A DNA stretch of 64,000 bases from Rhizobacter sp. OV335 (GTDB lineage Bacteria; Pseudomonadota; Gammaproteobacteria; Burkholderiales; Burkholderiaceae_C), in NCBI RefSeq assembly GCF_900142965.1, contig NZ_FRCQ01000008.1:1-64000 (forward strand), written 5' to 3'. Made by a program: the position numbers and the translations under genes. Positions 8,109-16,635 of this stretch are shown in pieces. Numbering within the stretch: the first letter of the stretch is position 1; every line of letters starts with the position of its first letter. The notes beneath the pieces were generated by a model. The model was not told where the DNA came from and ran no database searches. It saw nothing but the letters and a program-made list of their open reading frames with translations.

Positions 8109-8798
8109 TCAGACGGAAAGGAATTGCTTGATGCGCTGCACGTCGGTGCTCGCGCGCGGGCTCTCGTGCACCAGCCGCCCGCCTTCGATGACGAACAGCC
8201 GGTCGGCCACGTCCAGCGCGAAGCTCAGCACCTGCTCCGAGACGACGATCGTGATCTCGCGCCGCTTGCGGATCTCGTTCAGCGCGCGGGCGATGTCCTT
8301 GATGATCGACGGCTGGATGCCTTCGGTGGGCTCGTCGAGCAGCAGCACCTTCGGGTTGGTGACCAGCGCACGCGCGATCGCCAGCTGCTGCTGCTGGCCG
8401 CCCGACAGGTTGCCGCCCTTGCGCGAGCGCATCTCGAACAGCACCGGGAACAGCGCGTAGATCTCGTCGGGGATGCGCCGGCTCGCGGCGTTCTCCAGGC
8501 CGGTCTGGATGTTCTCCTCGACCGTCAGCGTCGGGAAGATCATGCGGCCCTGCGGCACGTAGGCCAGGCCCTTGCGCACACGCTGGAAGCTCTCGTCCTT
8601 CGTGACCTCACGGCCGTCGACCTCGATGCTGCCGGATTTGACCGGCAGCACGCCCATCAGGCTCTTGAACAGCGTGGTCTTGCCCATGCCGTTGCGGCCC
8701 ATGATCGCGACGGTCTCGTTCTTGTTCGCGTCGAAGTCGATGCCGTGCAGCGCCTCGCTCTGGCCGTAGGCGACGTGCAGGTTCCTGACGGTGAGCAT
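8109..8798 (-). CDS. urtE: Urea/short-chain amide ABC transporter ATP-binding protein UrtE
   Basis: This 229-residue cytoplasmic ATPase is of the LivF/UrtE type. It shows Walker A GRNGMGKTT, signature NLSGGQQQQLAIARAL, Walker B VLLLDEPTEG and the H-loop region replaced by VSEQ, as is common for LivF/UrtE. The frame continues upstream, but the ATG at 8798 (MLTVRNLHVAYGQSEALHG) begins the domain and follows GAGGA. It lies 10 bases after the urtD stop and is translated within the same operon. Confidence 0.92.
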   Translation of the reverse strand: MLTVRNLHVAYGQSEALHGIDFDANKNETVAIMGRNGMGKTTLFKSLMGVLPVKSGSIEVDGREVTKDESFQRVRKGLAYVPQGRMIFPTLTVEENIQTGLENAASRRIPDEIYALFPVLFEMRSRKGGNLSGGQQQQLAIARALVTNPKVLLLDEPTEGIQPSIIKDIARALNEIRKRREITIVVSEQVLSFALDVADRLFVIEGGRLVHESPRASTDVQRIKQFLSV

Positions 8799-8808
8799 CG
8801 TGGTGTCC

Positions 8809-9552
8809 TCAGTGGCCAAGGTAGACATCGATCACCTTCGGGTCGGCCTGCACCTGCTCCATCGAGCCTTCGGCAAGGATCTTTCCCTGGTGCATCACTG
8901 TCACCTTGTGGGCGATCTGCTTGACGAATTCCATGTCGTGCTCGATCACGATCATCGAGCGGCCCTTGCAGATGCGCTTCAGCAGCTCGGCCGTCAGCTC
9001 GCGCTCGCGCACGCTCATGCCGGCGATCGGCTCGTCGAGCATCAGCAGCTCCGGGTCCTGCATCAGCAGCATGCCGATCTCGAGCCACTGCTTCTGCCCG
9101 TGCGACAGCAGGCCGGCCTCCAGCGCGAGCTGCTCGGCCAGGCCGATCTCGGCGGCCACCGACTGCACCGCGTCGCGCACCTCGGCATCGCGCTGGAACG
9201 CCAGCGCCCCAAACACGCCACGCCCGCGCGGGAACGAGACCTCCAGGTTCTGGAACACGCTGAGGTTCTCGTAGATCGACGGCGTCTGGAACTTGCGGCC
9301 GATGCCGGCGCGCACGATCTGGTACTCCGGCAGCCGGCTCATCTCGGTGTTCTTGAACTTGATGCTGCCGCCGCTCGCGCGCGTCTTGCCGCAGATCAGG
9401 TCGAGCAGCGTGGTCTTGCCGGCGCCGTTCGGCCCGATGATCACGCGCAGCTCGTTCTTGTCGACGTACAGCGTCAGCGCGTCGATCGCCTTGAAGCCGT
9501 CGAACGAAACGGTCAGGTCTTCCACGGCCAGCACGAAGTCGGTGTTGCTCAT
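8809..9552 (-). CDS. urtD: Urea/short-chain amide ABC transporter ATP-binding protein UrtD
   Basis: This 247-residue ATPase is of the LivG/UrtD type, with Walker A GPNGAGKTT, signature LLSHGQKQWLEIGMLL, Walker B LLMLDEPIAG and H-loop VIEHDMEFV. The ATG overlaps the urtC stop codon (ATGA), so the two are translationally coupled. The SHGQKQWLEIG form of the signature is typical of UrtD and helps to separate this system from branched-chain amino-acid importers. It pairs with UrtE to energise the UrtBC permease. Confidence 0.93.
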   Translation of the reverse strand: MSNTDFVLAVEDLTVSFDGFKAIDALTLYVDKNELRVIIGPNGAGKTTLLDLICGKTRASGGSIKFKNTEMSRLPEYQIVRAGIGRKFQTPSIYENLSVFQNLEVSFPRGRGVFGALAFQRDAEVRDAVQSVAAEIGLAEQLALEAGLLSHGQKQWLEIGMLLMQDPELLMLDEPIAGMSVRERELTAELLKRICKGRSMIVIEHDMEFVKQIAHKVTVMHQGKILAEGSMEQVQADPKVIDVYLGH

Positions 9553-10676
9553 GACGCCCTCCAGGCCGTTTCGGTTCGCGGCGCACCCTTGCGCAGGCTC
9601 ATGCGCCGGATCCACCACGGCTTCAGCTTGTCGGCATACAACCCGGCCAGCCCGTCGGGGAACGCGAGCACCACGCCGAGGAACATCGCCGCCATCAGGA
9701 ACAGCCACAGGTCGGGCAGGCTCTCGGAGAAGTAGGTCTTGCCGAAGTTGACGAGCAGCGCGCCGTACACCGCACCCACCAGCGACATGCGCCCGCCGAC
9801 CGCCGCGAAGATCACCATCTCGATGCTCGGAACGATCCCCACCAGCGACGGCGACATGAAGCCCACCTGCAGCGTGAACAGCGCCCCGCCGATGGCCGAC
9901 AGCAGCGCCGCGAGGCAGAACGCGAACACGCGGAACATCGCGACGTCGTAGCCCGAGAAGCGCACGCGGTCTTCCTTGTCGCGCATCGCGAGCAGCAGCG
10001 TGCCGAGCTTGCTCTGCTGGATCCAGCGGCACACGACGATGGCCCCGATCAGCAGCGCCACCGTCAGGAAGTACAGGATGTACTTCGCGCTGTTGGTGCG
10101 GGTGTCCCAGCCGAGCAGCGTCTTCAGGTCGGTCATGCCGTTGATGCCGCCGGTGTAGCCCTGCTGGCCGATGATCAGCACCGTGAGGATCAGCGCCACT
10201 GCCTGCGTGATGATCGCGAAGTACACGCCGCCGACGCGCCGCTTGAACATCGCGAAGCCGATCACGAAGGCCAACAGCGTCGGCACCACCAGGATCGCGA
10301 GCAGCGCGAACGGGAAGTGGCGGAACGGCTCCCACCACAGCGGCAGCGCGGTGATCTGGTTCCAGTCCATGAAGTCGGGGATGCCCGGCGTCGACTGGAT
10401 CTTGGTGGTGATGGGGTCGCTCGCCTCGAGCTTCAGGAACATCGCCATGCCGTAGCCGCCGAGGCCGAAGAACACGCCCTGCCCCAGGCTCAGCACGCCG
10501 CCGTAGCCCCACAGCATCACCAGCCCGAGGGCCACGAACGCGTAGCTCAGGTACTTGCCGACCAGGTTGAGCCGGAACAGGTCGAAGGCCAGCGGGAACA
10601 CCACCGCCAGCACCACGGCCAGCAGCAGCACGCTGCCCATGCCGCTGCGGTCCAGCCACTGCCTGATGCGATTCAT
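9549..10676 (-). CDS. urtC: Urea/short-chain amide ABC transporter permease UrtC
   Basis: This 375-residue inner-membrane permease has about eight to ten hydrophobic segments and the LivM/UrtC-type block YGGVLSLGQGVFFGLGGYGM near residue 60. A loop after that block (ITTKIQSTPGIPDFMDWNQI) is typical of UrtC, which is longer than LivM. The start at 10676 follows an AGAGGC ribosome site. The 3' end overlaps urtD by four bases. Together with UrtB it forms the membrane channel for the substrate delivered by UrtA. Confidence 0.93.
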   Translation of the reverse strand: MNRIRQWLDRSGMGSVLLLAVVLAVVFPLAFDLFRLNLVGKYLSYAFVALGLVMLWGYGGVLSLGQGVFFGLGGYGMAMFLKLEASDPITTKIQSTPGIPDFMDWNQITALPLWWEPFRHFPFALLAILVVPTLLAFVIGFAMFKRRVGGVYFAIITQAVALILTVLIIGQQGYTGGINGMTDLKTLLGWDTRTNSAKYILYFLTVALLIGAIVVCRWIQQSKLGTLLLAMRDKEDRVRFSGYDVAMFRVFAFCLAALLSAIGGALFTLQVGFMSPSLVGIVPSIEMVIFAAVGGRMSLVGAVYGALLVNFGKTYFSESLPDLWLFLMAAMFLGVVLAFPDGLAGLYADKLKPWWIRRMSLRKGAPRTETAWRAS

Positions 10677-10708
10677 CGGATTGCCTCTGGGGGAAGGGAG
10701 AACAGCAG

Positions 10709-11623
10709 TCAACGCCGCACCTTGGCCGCGAACAGCCCCTGCGGCCGCAGCATCAGGATCAGCACGATCATCGACAGCGTCAGCACCTTGGCCATCGAGC
10801 CGGTGATGAAGAACTCGGCGATCGACTGCGTCTGCGCGATGCCGAACGCCGACACCACGGTGCCCAGCAGGCTGGCCGCGCCGCCGAAGGTGACGACCAG
10901 GAAGGCGTCGACGATGTAGAGCGAGCCGCTGGTCGGGCCGGTGGAGCCGATGGTGGTGAAGGCCGCGCCCGCGACGCCGGCGATGCCGCAGCCGATCGCG
11001 AAGGTGAGGCGGTCGGTCTGGCGGGTGTTGATGCCGGTCGCGTTGGCCATCACGCGGTTGGCCACCGTGGCGCGCACCCGCAGGCCCCAGCGCGAGCGGT
11101 ACAGCGCGAGCAGCACGCCGCCGGTGACGACCGCCGTCAGCGCCATCACGAACAGGCCGTTGATCGGGATGTCGAGGCCGGGCGATGGGGCCCACGAGCC
11201 CATCAGCCAGTCGGGCAGCGTGGGGCTCACCTCCTTCGCGCCGAAGGTCGAGCGGAAGATCTGCTGCATGCCCAGCGACAAGCCCCAGGTGGCGAGCAGC
11301 GTGTCGAGCGGGCGGCGGTACAGGTGGCGGATGAACAGCCACTCGACCGCCCAGCCGGCGGCGAACGCGAAGCCGAATGCCGCGACGATCGCGACCGGGA
11401 AGTACGCGCCGATCAGCTTCGGCGCGTAGCTCTCGGCCAGGTGCGAGAACAGGTAGATCGTGTAGGCGCCGATCGTCATGAACTCGCCGTGCGCCATGTT
11501 GATGACGCCCATCTGGCCGAAGATGATCGCGAGGCCCAGGCCCATCAGCAGCAGCACCGAGAACAGGCTCAGGCCGGCGAAGCCTTGCATCAGCGAGATG
11601 TTCAGGATTTCGGAGAAGGTCAT
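10709..11623 (-). CDS. urtB: Urea/short-chain amide ABC transporter permease UrtB
   Basis: This 304-residue permease is of the LivH/UrtB family, with the hallmark GLAIIFGQMGVINMAHGEFM at residues 28-48 and about eight membrane segments. The open frame extends upstream through a repeated intergenic sequence (translating as a VEPVEG-like peptide), which is an artefact; the true start is the ATG at 11623 (MTFSEILNISL). The proteins before and after it in the operon are UrtA and UrtC. It shares the operon promoter but is separated from urtA by a palindromic repeat that may lower its expression. Confidence 0.92.
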   Translation of the reverse strand: MTFSEILNISLMQGFAGLSLFSVLLLMGLGLAIIFGQMGVINMAHGEFMTIGAYTIYLFSHLAESYAPKLIGAYFPVAIVAAFGFAFAAGWAVEWLFIRHLYRRPLDTLLATWGLSLGMQQIFRSTFGAKEVSPTLPDWLMGSWAPSPGLDIPINGLFVMALTAVVTGGVLLALYRSRWGLRVRATVANRVMANATGINTRQTDRLTFAIGCGIAGVAGAAFTTIGSTGPTSGSLYIVDAFLVVTFGGAASLLGTVVSAFGIAQTQSIAEFFITGSMAKVLTLSMIVLILMLRPQGLFAAKVRR

Positions 11624-11652
11624 GGCGTGTCCCGGGTGGCGCTCGTGAGTGG

Positions 11653-11741
11653 GCCCTTCGACAGGCTCAGGGGATCCTTCGACAGGCTCAGGACGAACGG
11701 AATCTCCCCTCACACCGTTCGGGCTGAGCCTGTCGAAGACC
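11653..11741. repeat. Dispersed REP-like palindromic repeat between urtA and urtB
   Basis: Two direct copies of CTTCGACAGGCTCAGG (starting near 11655 and 11677) are followed by an inverted copy ending GAGCCTGTCGAAG (11725-11737). The second copy extends to GACGAACGG and its partner begins CCGTTCGGG, so transcripts can fold into a stem of more than 15 pairs. TTCGACA-GCTCAGG repeats are scattered in many betaproteobacterial genomes. Placed after the binding-protein gene, the structure could stabilise the urtA message or attenuate transcription into the permeases. Confidence 0.85.
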
Positions 11742-11750
11742 TTTGTCTGA

Positions 11751-13016
11751 CTATTGATAGCCCTTCGGGAACGGGTTCGGCTCAATGAGTTCCGGCGACT
11801 CCGCGACCACCTTGAACTGCCCGTCCGCCTGCGCCATGCCGATGCGCGTCTTGCTCCACAGGTGGTGGTTCTCGTGCACCTTCACGTAGCCCTCGGGCGC
11901 GGTCTTCAGCTCGATGCCGGCCGACGCCGCGGCGATCTTGTCGACGTCGAAGCTGCCGGCCTTCTCGACCGCGGCCTTCCACAGCCACGGGCCCAGGTAG
12001 CCGGCCTGCGTCACGTCGCCGATCACCGAGCTCGGGCCGTACTTGGCGCGGAACGCCGACACGAAGGCCTTGTTGTTCGCGTTGTCCAGCGACTGGAAGT
12101 ACTTCATCGACGCATAGAAGCCGGCCATGTTCTCGCCGCCGATGCCCAGCACCTCGTCCTCGGTCACCGAGATCGTCAGCAGGAACTGCTTGTCGGCGGT
12201 GACGCCGGCGGCCTTCAGCTGCTTGTAGAACGCGACGTTCGAGCCGCCGACCACCGCGACGAAGATGCAGTCGGGCTTGGCGACCTTGATCTTGTTGATC
12301 AGCGAGTTGAAATTGGTGTGGCCCAGCGGGTAGTACTCCTCGCCGACCACCTTGCTGCCGCTCAGGTGCCCCTCGATGTGCTTGCGGCCGATCTTCATCG
12401 AGGTGCGCGGCCAGATGTAGTCGGAGCCGACCAGGAAGTAGGTCTTGGCCTTCTTCTCCTTGGCCGCCCAGTCGAGGCCCCACAGGATCTGCTGCGTCGC
12501 CTCCTGACCGGTGTAGATCACGTTCTTGCTCTGCTCCAGGCCTTCGTAGAAGGTCGGGTAATAGAGCATGCCGTTCTCCTTCTCGAAGATCGGCAGCACC
12601 GCCTTGCGCGAGGCCGAGGTCCAGCAGCCGAACACGCAGGCCACGCGGTCGTTGACCAGCAGCTTCTTCGACTTCTCGGCGAAGGTCGGCCAGTCGGACG
12701 CACCGTCTTCCTTGATCACCTTGATCTTGCGGCCCAGCACGCCGCCCATCGCGTTGATCTGGTCGATCGCGAGCTGCTCGGCCTGGATCGAGCCGGTCTC
12801 CGAGATCGCCATCGTGCCGGTGCCCGAATGCAGCTGCCCGACCGTCACCTCGGTGTCGGTGACCGCCAGCTTCGTCGTGTTGACCTTGGCGGTGGGCGCG
12901 GCCTGCGCAAGCGCCAGGCCCGAGAGACCGGCCAGCGGCAGCGCGGCGGCGCCTTGCAGCAGCCGGCGGCGCTGCATCGAATCGGGCTGGAGATCGTCAT
13001 TGCGGTCGTGGGACAT
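11751..13016 (-). CDS. urtA: Urea/short-chain amide ABC transporter substrate-binding protein UrtA
   Basis: This 421-residue periplasmic binding protein is of the LivK/UrtA/AmiC family. The N-terminus has a twin-arginine-like signal (MQRRRLLQGAAALPLAG, about 14-30) and a probable cleavage site after ALAQA. Typical UrtA blocks follow: VGQLHSGTGTMAISE, CVFGCWTSASRKAVLP and YPTFYEGLEQSKNVIYTGQE. The start at 13016 is preferred over 13064 because GGAG precedes it and the Tat signal then has normal length. It is the first gene of the operon, facing the transporter-fused kinase across a 226-base gap. Confidence 0.93.
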   Translation of the reverse strand: MSHDRNDDLQPDSMQRRRLLQGAAALPLAGLSGLALAQAAPTAKVNTTKLAVTDTEVTVGQLHSGTGTMAISETGSIQAEQLAIDQINAMGGVLGRKIKVIKEDGASDWPTFAEKSKKLLVNDRVACVFGCWTSASRKAVLPIFEKENGMLYYPTFYEGLEQSKNVIYTGQEATQQILWGLDWAAKEKKAKTYFLVGSDYIWPRTSMKIGRKHIEGHLSGSKVVGEEYYPLGHTNFNSLINKIKVAKPDCIFVAVVGGSNVAFYKQLKAAGVTADKQFLLTISVTEDEVLGIGGENMAGFYASMKYFQSLDNANNKAFVSAFRAKYGPSSVIGDVTQAGYLGPWLWKAAVEKAGSFDVDKIAAASAGIELKTAPEGYVKVHENHHLWSKTRIGMAQADGQFKVVAESPELIEPNPFPKGYQ

Positions 13017-13242
13017 GGAAAGGCTCCGGACAGTTGAGGGCATCGTCATGACGCACGGCACCAAGCCTGTGCGGTGCCGCGTTGTTCACGCTGGTGCCGA
13101 CTGTCCCGGATGGCGCGCGCAACCCGAATACGTCAATCAACGTAGCTGCCTGCGCACGCCGCACGGCGACACTCGCGCGGCAAGCAGCGGGAGCGCTTCT
13201 TGCGTGCAGGAGCCGACACTGCCGTCGTTGTCGGAGAAACCG
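13017..13242. promoter_or_regulatory. Divergent control region urtA / NCS1-kinase with GGCACC dyad
   Basis: The 226-base gap separates the divergent starts of urtA and the kinase gene and must hold both promoters. A perfect 7-base inverted repeat, CGGCACC (13056-13062) and GGTGCCG (13073-13079), lies 40 bases upstream of urtA, and another GGTGCC follows at 13093-13098. GCAC/GTGC half-sites recall NtrC boxes, but the 10-base spacer is longer than the consensus. I found no convincing sigma-54 or sigma-70 element. The dyad is a candidate operator for the adjacent response regulator or NtrC; this is inference. Confidence 0.45.
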
Positions 13243-16200
13243 GTGTCCGTGGCCACGCAAAAGATCTTTCGCATCCGCCGGGACTACAACACCTGGGTCG
13301 GCAACGAGACGCTCGAGGACTACGCGCTGCGCTACACGCCGCGCAGCTTCCGCAAGTGGAGCGAGTTCCGCGTCGCGAACACCGCGTTCGGCGCCACCTC
13401 GTTCCTCGCGCTCGAGGCCATCGGCGGTTCGATCGCGATCGGCTACGGCTTCTCGAACGCGCTGTGGGCGATCCTCGTCGTCGGGCTGATCACCTTCCTG
13501 ACCGGGCTGCCGATCAGCTACTACGCCGCGAAGTACGGCGTCGACATGGACCTGCTGACGCGCGGCGCCGGCTTCGGCTACCTCGGCTCGACGCTGACCT
13601 CGCTGGTCTACGCGAGCTTCACCTTCATCTTCCTCGCGCTCGAGGCGGCGATCCTCGCGCTCGCGCTGCAGATGTACTTCGACTGGCCGCTGTCGCTGTG
13701 CTACCTGCTGTCGTCGCTCGGCATCGTGCCGCTGGTGATGCACGGCATCACGCTGATCTCGCGGCTGCAGCTGTGGACGCAGCCGCTGTGGTTGATCCTG
13801 CTGGTCTGCCCCTACGCCTTCGTGCTCGCGAAGAACCCGCAGGTGTTCGTCGATTTCACCGGGCTGGTCGGCCGCGCCTCGGGCAGCAACGGCTTCAGCT
13901 GGCTGATGTTCGGCACCGCCGCCACGGTCGCGTTCTCGCTGGTGGTGCAGATCGGCGAGCAGGTCGACTACCTGCGCTTCCTGCCCGAGAAGACCAAGGC
14001 CAACCGGCGCCGCTGGTGGGCCGCGGTGCTGGTGGCCGGGCCCGGCTGGATCGTGCCGGGCATGGTGAAGATGCTGGGCGGCGCCTTCCTCGCCTTCCTC
14101 GCGCTGCAGCACCAGATCCCGACCGAGAAGGCGGTCGAGCCGACGCAGATGTACCTGGCCGGCTTCGGCTACGTGTTCGACAACCCGGCCTGGGTCCTCG
14201 GCGCGACCACGCTGTTCGTGCTGGTGTCGCAGCTGAAGATCAACCTGACCAATGCCTACGCCGGCTCGCTCGCGTGGTCGAACTTCTTCGCGCGGCTGAC
14301 GCACAGCCACCCGGGCCGCGTGGTGTGGCTGGTGTTCAACGTGCTGATCGCGGTGCTGCTGATGACGCTGGGCGTGTTCGAGGCGCTGGAGCGCGTGCTC
14401 GGGCTGTACAGCAACGTCGCGATCGCCTGGGTGGGCGCGCTCGTCGCCGACCTGGTGATCAACAAGCCGCTCGGCTGGAGCCCGCGCCACATCGAGTTCA
14501 AGCGCGCCCACCTGTACGACATCAACCCGGTCGGGCTGGGCGCGATGCTGAGCGCGGCAGTGCTCGCGATCGTCGCGTACGCCGGCGCGCTCGGGGCCGC
14601 GGCGCAGGCCTTCGCGCCGTTCATCGCGCTGGCCACCGCGATGCTGGTGTCGCCGCTGCTCGCCTGGGCGACGCGCGGCCGCTGGTACCTGGCGCGGCAG
14701 GACACCACCCGCTGGGCGCCCGGCCAGAGCGTGACCTGCGCGGTGTGCGACACCGCGTTCGAGTCGGAGGACATGGCGCACTGCCCGGCCTACGGCGCGC
14801 CGATCTGCTCGCTGTGCTGCACGCTGGAGTCGCGTTGCCACGACCGCTGCAAGACCGATTCGCGCGCGGCCGAGCAGGTCAGCGCGGTGCTGGCCGCGGT
14901 GCTGCCGCGGCGGCTCGCGTCGCGGGTGAACTTCCGCGTCGCGCACTACCTGGTGGTGGCGGCGTCGTTGATCGGCCTGCTGGCGGTGATCCTCGGCGTG
15001 GTCTACGACCAGGAGGGCGTGCTGCGCGCGACCGCGCAGGCAGCGTTGAAGGCGCCGCTGCTGAAGGTGTTCGCGCTGCTGTCGCTGGCCGCGGCGGTCG
15101 GCGCCTGGTGGGTGGTGCTGGGCAGCGAGAGCCGGCACATGGCGCAGGACGAATCGAACCGACAGAACCAGCTGCTGACGAAGGAGATCGACGCGCACCG
15201 CCGCACCGACGCCGCGCTGCAGGCCGCGAAGGACCTGGCCGAGGCCGCCAACCAGGCGAAGACGCGCTACGTGGCCGGCATGACGCACGAGCTGCGCACA
15301 CCGCTGAACAGCATCCTCGGCTATGCGCAGATCCTGCTGAAGGACGAGCAGGTGCAAGGCGTGCGGCGCGCGTCGGTCGACACCATCCACCGCAGCGGCG
15401 AGCACCTGCACGGGCTGGTCGACGGGCTGCTCGACCTGGCGCGCATCGAGGCCGGCCGGCTGCGGCTGGACCGGGCGCCGCTCCCGATGCACGAGTTCCT
15501 CGACGACCTGGTGCGCATGGTGGCGCCGCAGGCGGAAGCGAAGGGGCTGGTCTTCACGCTGCAGACCAGCGGCCGCGTGCCCGACCATGTGAACGCCGAC
15601 GCGAAGCGGCTGCGCCAGATCCTGATCAACCTGCTGAGCAACGCGGTGCGCTTCACCGACCGCGGCAGCGTGACGCTGAAGCTGGACTACCGGCTGGAGC
15701 TGGCGCGCTTCGAGGTGGTCGACACCGGCATCGGCATCGCGGCGCAGGACCAGGAGCGCATCTTCCTGCCGTTCGAGCGCGGCAGCGCCGGGCGGCGCAC
15801 CGGCGAGCCGGGCACCGGCCTCGGGCTGACCATCACTCATCTGCTGACCCAGCTGATGGGCGGCGAGCTGTCGCTGAAGAGCGCGCCCGGCCAGGGCAGC
15901 ACCTTCACCGCGCGGCTGTACCTGCGCGAGATCAGCGCGCCGATGCTGCCGCGGCGCACGCACCGGCCGGTCACCGGCTACCTCGGACCGCGGCGCAGCC
16001 TGCTGGTGGTGGACGACCAGCCGACGCAGCGCCAGATGCTGGCCGGGCTGCTGATGCCGCTGGGCTTTCGCATCCGCGAGGCGGCAAGCGGGCGCGAGTG
16101 CCTGGAGAGCGTGCTCGACGATTGCCCGGATGCCGTGCTGCTCGACGTCTCGATGGACGACATGGACGGCTGGCAGACCGCGCGCCAGATCCGCGCGGCC

Positions 16201-16635
16201 GGGCTGCTGCACGTGCCGATCCTGATGGTGTCGGCGAACGCGTTCGAGAACCAGGCCGACAAGCTGGCCGCGGCCGGCTGCCAGGGTTTCGTCGACAAGC
16301 CGGTGATCGAATCGGAGCTGCTCGACATGCTGCAGCGGCACCTGCAGATCGAGTGGCTGGCCGAGCTGGCGCTGCCGAACTGGGCCACGGCCGGTGCACC
16401 CGGGCCGGTCGGCGCGACGGCGCTGCCGGCGGAGTTGATCGGCGACCTGATCCGGCTGGTGCGGCTCGGGCACCTGCAGGGCGTGCAGGCGGCGCTCGAT
16501 GCGGCGACCGCGGAGCACCCGGCCGCGCAGGCCGAACTGCGCGCGATGCGGCTGCTGGCGGAGCGCTTCGAGCTCGATGCGCTGCTGGACCGGCTGACGC
16601 AGGCCCTGCGCGACGTGTCGACGGAGGCGCTGTGA
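13243..16635 (+). CDS. Hybrid histidine kinase with NCS1 transporter-like sensor and receiver
   Basis: This 1130-residue inner-membrane signalling protein has, in order: an NCS1 (cytosine/purine/allantoin permease) domain with about 12 membrane segments (10-490); a cysteine-rich zinc-binding-like stretch (about 497-530, CAVC, CSLCC, CHDRC); two more membrane segments (565-625); a short coiled coil; HisKA with H682 (MTHELRTPLNS); HATPase with NLLSNAVRF, DTGIGI and GTGLGLTI; and a receiver with D968 and K1019. The GTG start at 13243 follows GGAG at six bases; no better start exists. The last codons overlap the response regulator gene (GTGA). It is divergent from urt-fmd, which suggests sensing of a nitrogen compound. 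Whether it still transports is unknown. Confidence 0.9.
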   Translation: MSVATQKIFRIRRDYNTWVGNETLEDYALRYTPRSFRKWSEFRVANTAFGATSFLALEAIGGSIAIGYGFSNALWAILVVGLITFLTGLPISYYAAKYGVDMDLLTRGAGFGYLGSTLTSLVYASFTFIFLALEAAILALALQMYFDWPLSLCYLLSSLGIVPLVMHGITLISRLQLWTQPLWLILLVCPYAFVLAKNPQVFVDFTGLVGRASGSNGFSWLMFGTAATVAFSLVVQIGEQVDYLRFLPEKTKANRRRWWAAVLVAGPGWIVPGMVKMLGGAFLAFLALQHQIPTEKAVEPTQMYLAGFGYVFDNPAWVLGATTLFVLVSQLKINLTNAYAGSLAWSNFFARLTHSHPGRVVWLVFNVLIAVLLMTLGVFEALERVLGLYSNVAIAWVGALVADLVINKPLGWSPRHIEFKRAHLYDINPVGLGAMLSAAVLAIVAYAGALGAAAQAFAPFIALATAMLVSPLLAWATRGRWYLARQDTTRWAPGQSVTCAVCDTAFESEDMAHCPAYGAPICSLCCTLESRCHDRCKTDSRAAEQVSAVLAAVLPRRLASRVNFRVAHYLVVAASLIGLLAVILGVVYDQEGVLRATAQAALKAPLLKVFALLSLAAAVGAWWVVLGSESRHMAQDESNRQNQLLTKEIDAHRRTDAALQAAKDLAEAANQAKTRYVAGMTHELRTPLNSILGYAQILLKDEQVQGVRRASVDTIHRSGEHLHGLVDGLLDLARIEAGRLRLDRAPLPMHEFLDDLVRMVAPQAEAKGLVFTLQTSGRVPDHVNADAKRLRQILINLLSNAVRFTDRGSVTLKLDYRLELARFEVVDTGIGIAAQDQERIFLPFERGSAGRRTGEPGTGLGLTITHLLTQLMGGELSLKSAPGQGSTFTARLYLREISAPMLPRRTHRPVTGYLGPRRSLLVVDDQPTQRQMLAGLLMPLGFRIREAASGRECLESVLDDCPDAVLLDVSMDDMDGWQTARQIRAAGLLHVPILMVSANAFENQADKLAAAGCQGFVDKPVIESELLDMLQRHLQIEWLAELALPNWATAGAPGPVGATALPAELIGDLIRLVRLGHLQGVQAALDAATAEHPAAQAELRAMRLLAERFELDALLDRLTQALRDVSTEAL

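Noticed and set aside
11624-11785. N-terminal extension of UrtB
   Set aside because: It translates the dispersed intergenic repeat (VEPVEG-like peptide); UrtB homologues begin at MTFSEIL-like sequence.
13017-13242. Sigma-54 promoter for the urt operon
   Set aside because: GGCAC-type -24 blocks exist, but no TTGC at the required distance was found.
13017-13242. Guanidine-I (ykkC) riboswitch in front of the urt operon
   Set aside because: None of the conserved ykkC blocks is visible in the urtA upstream region.
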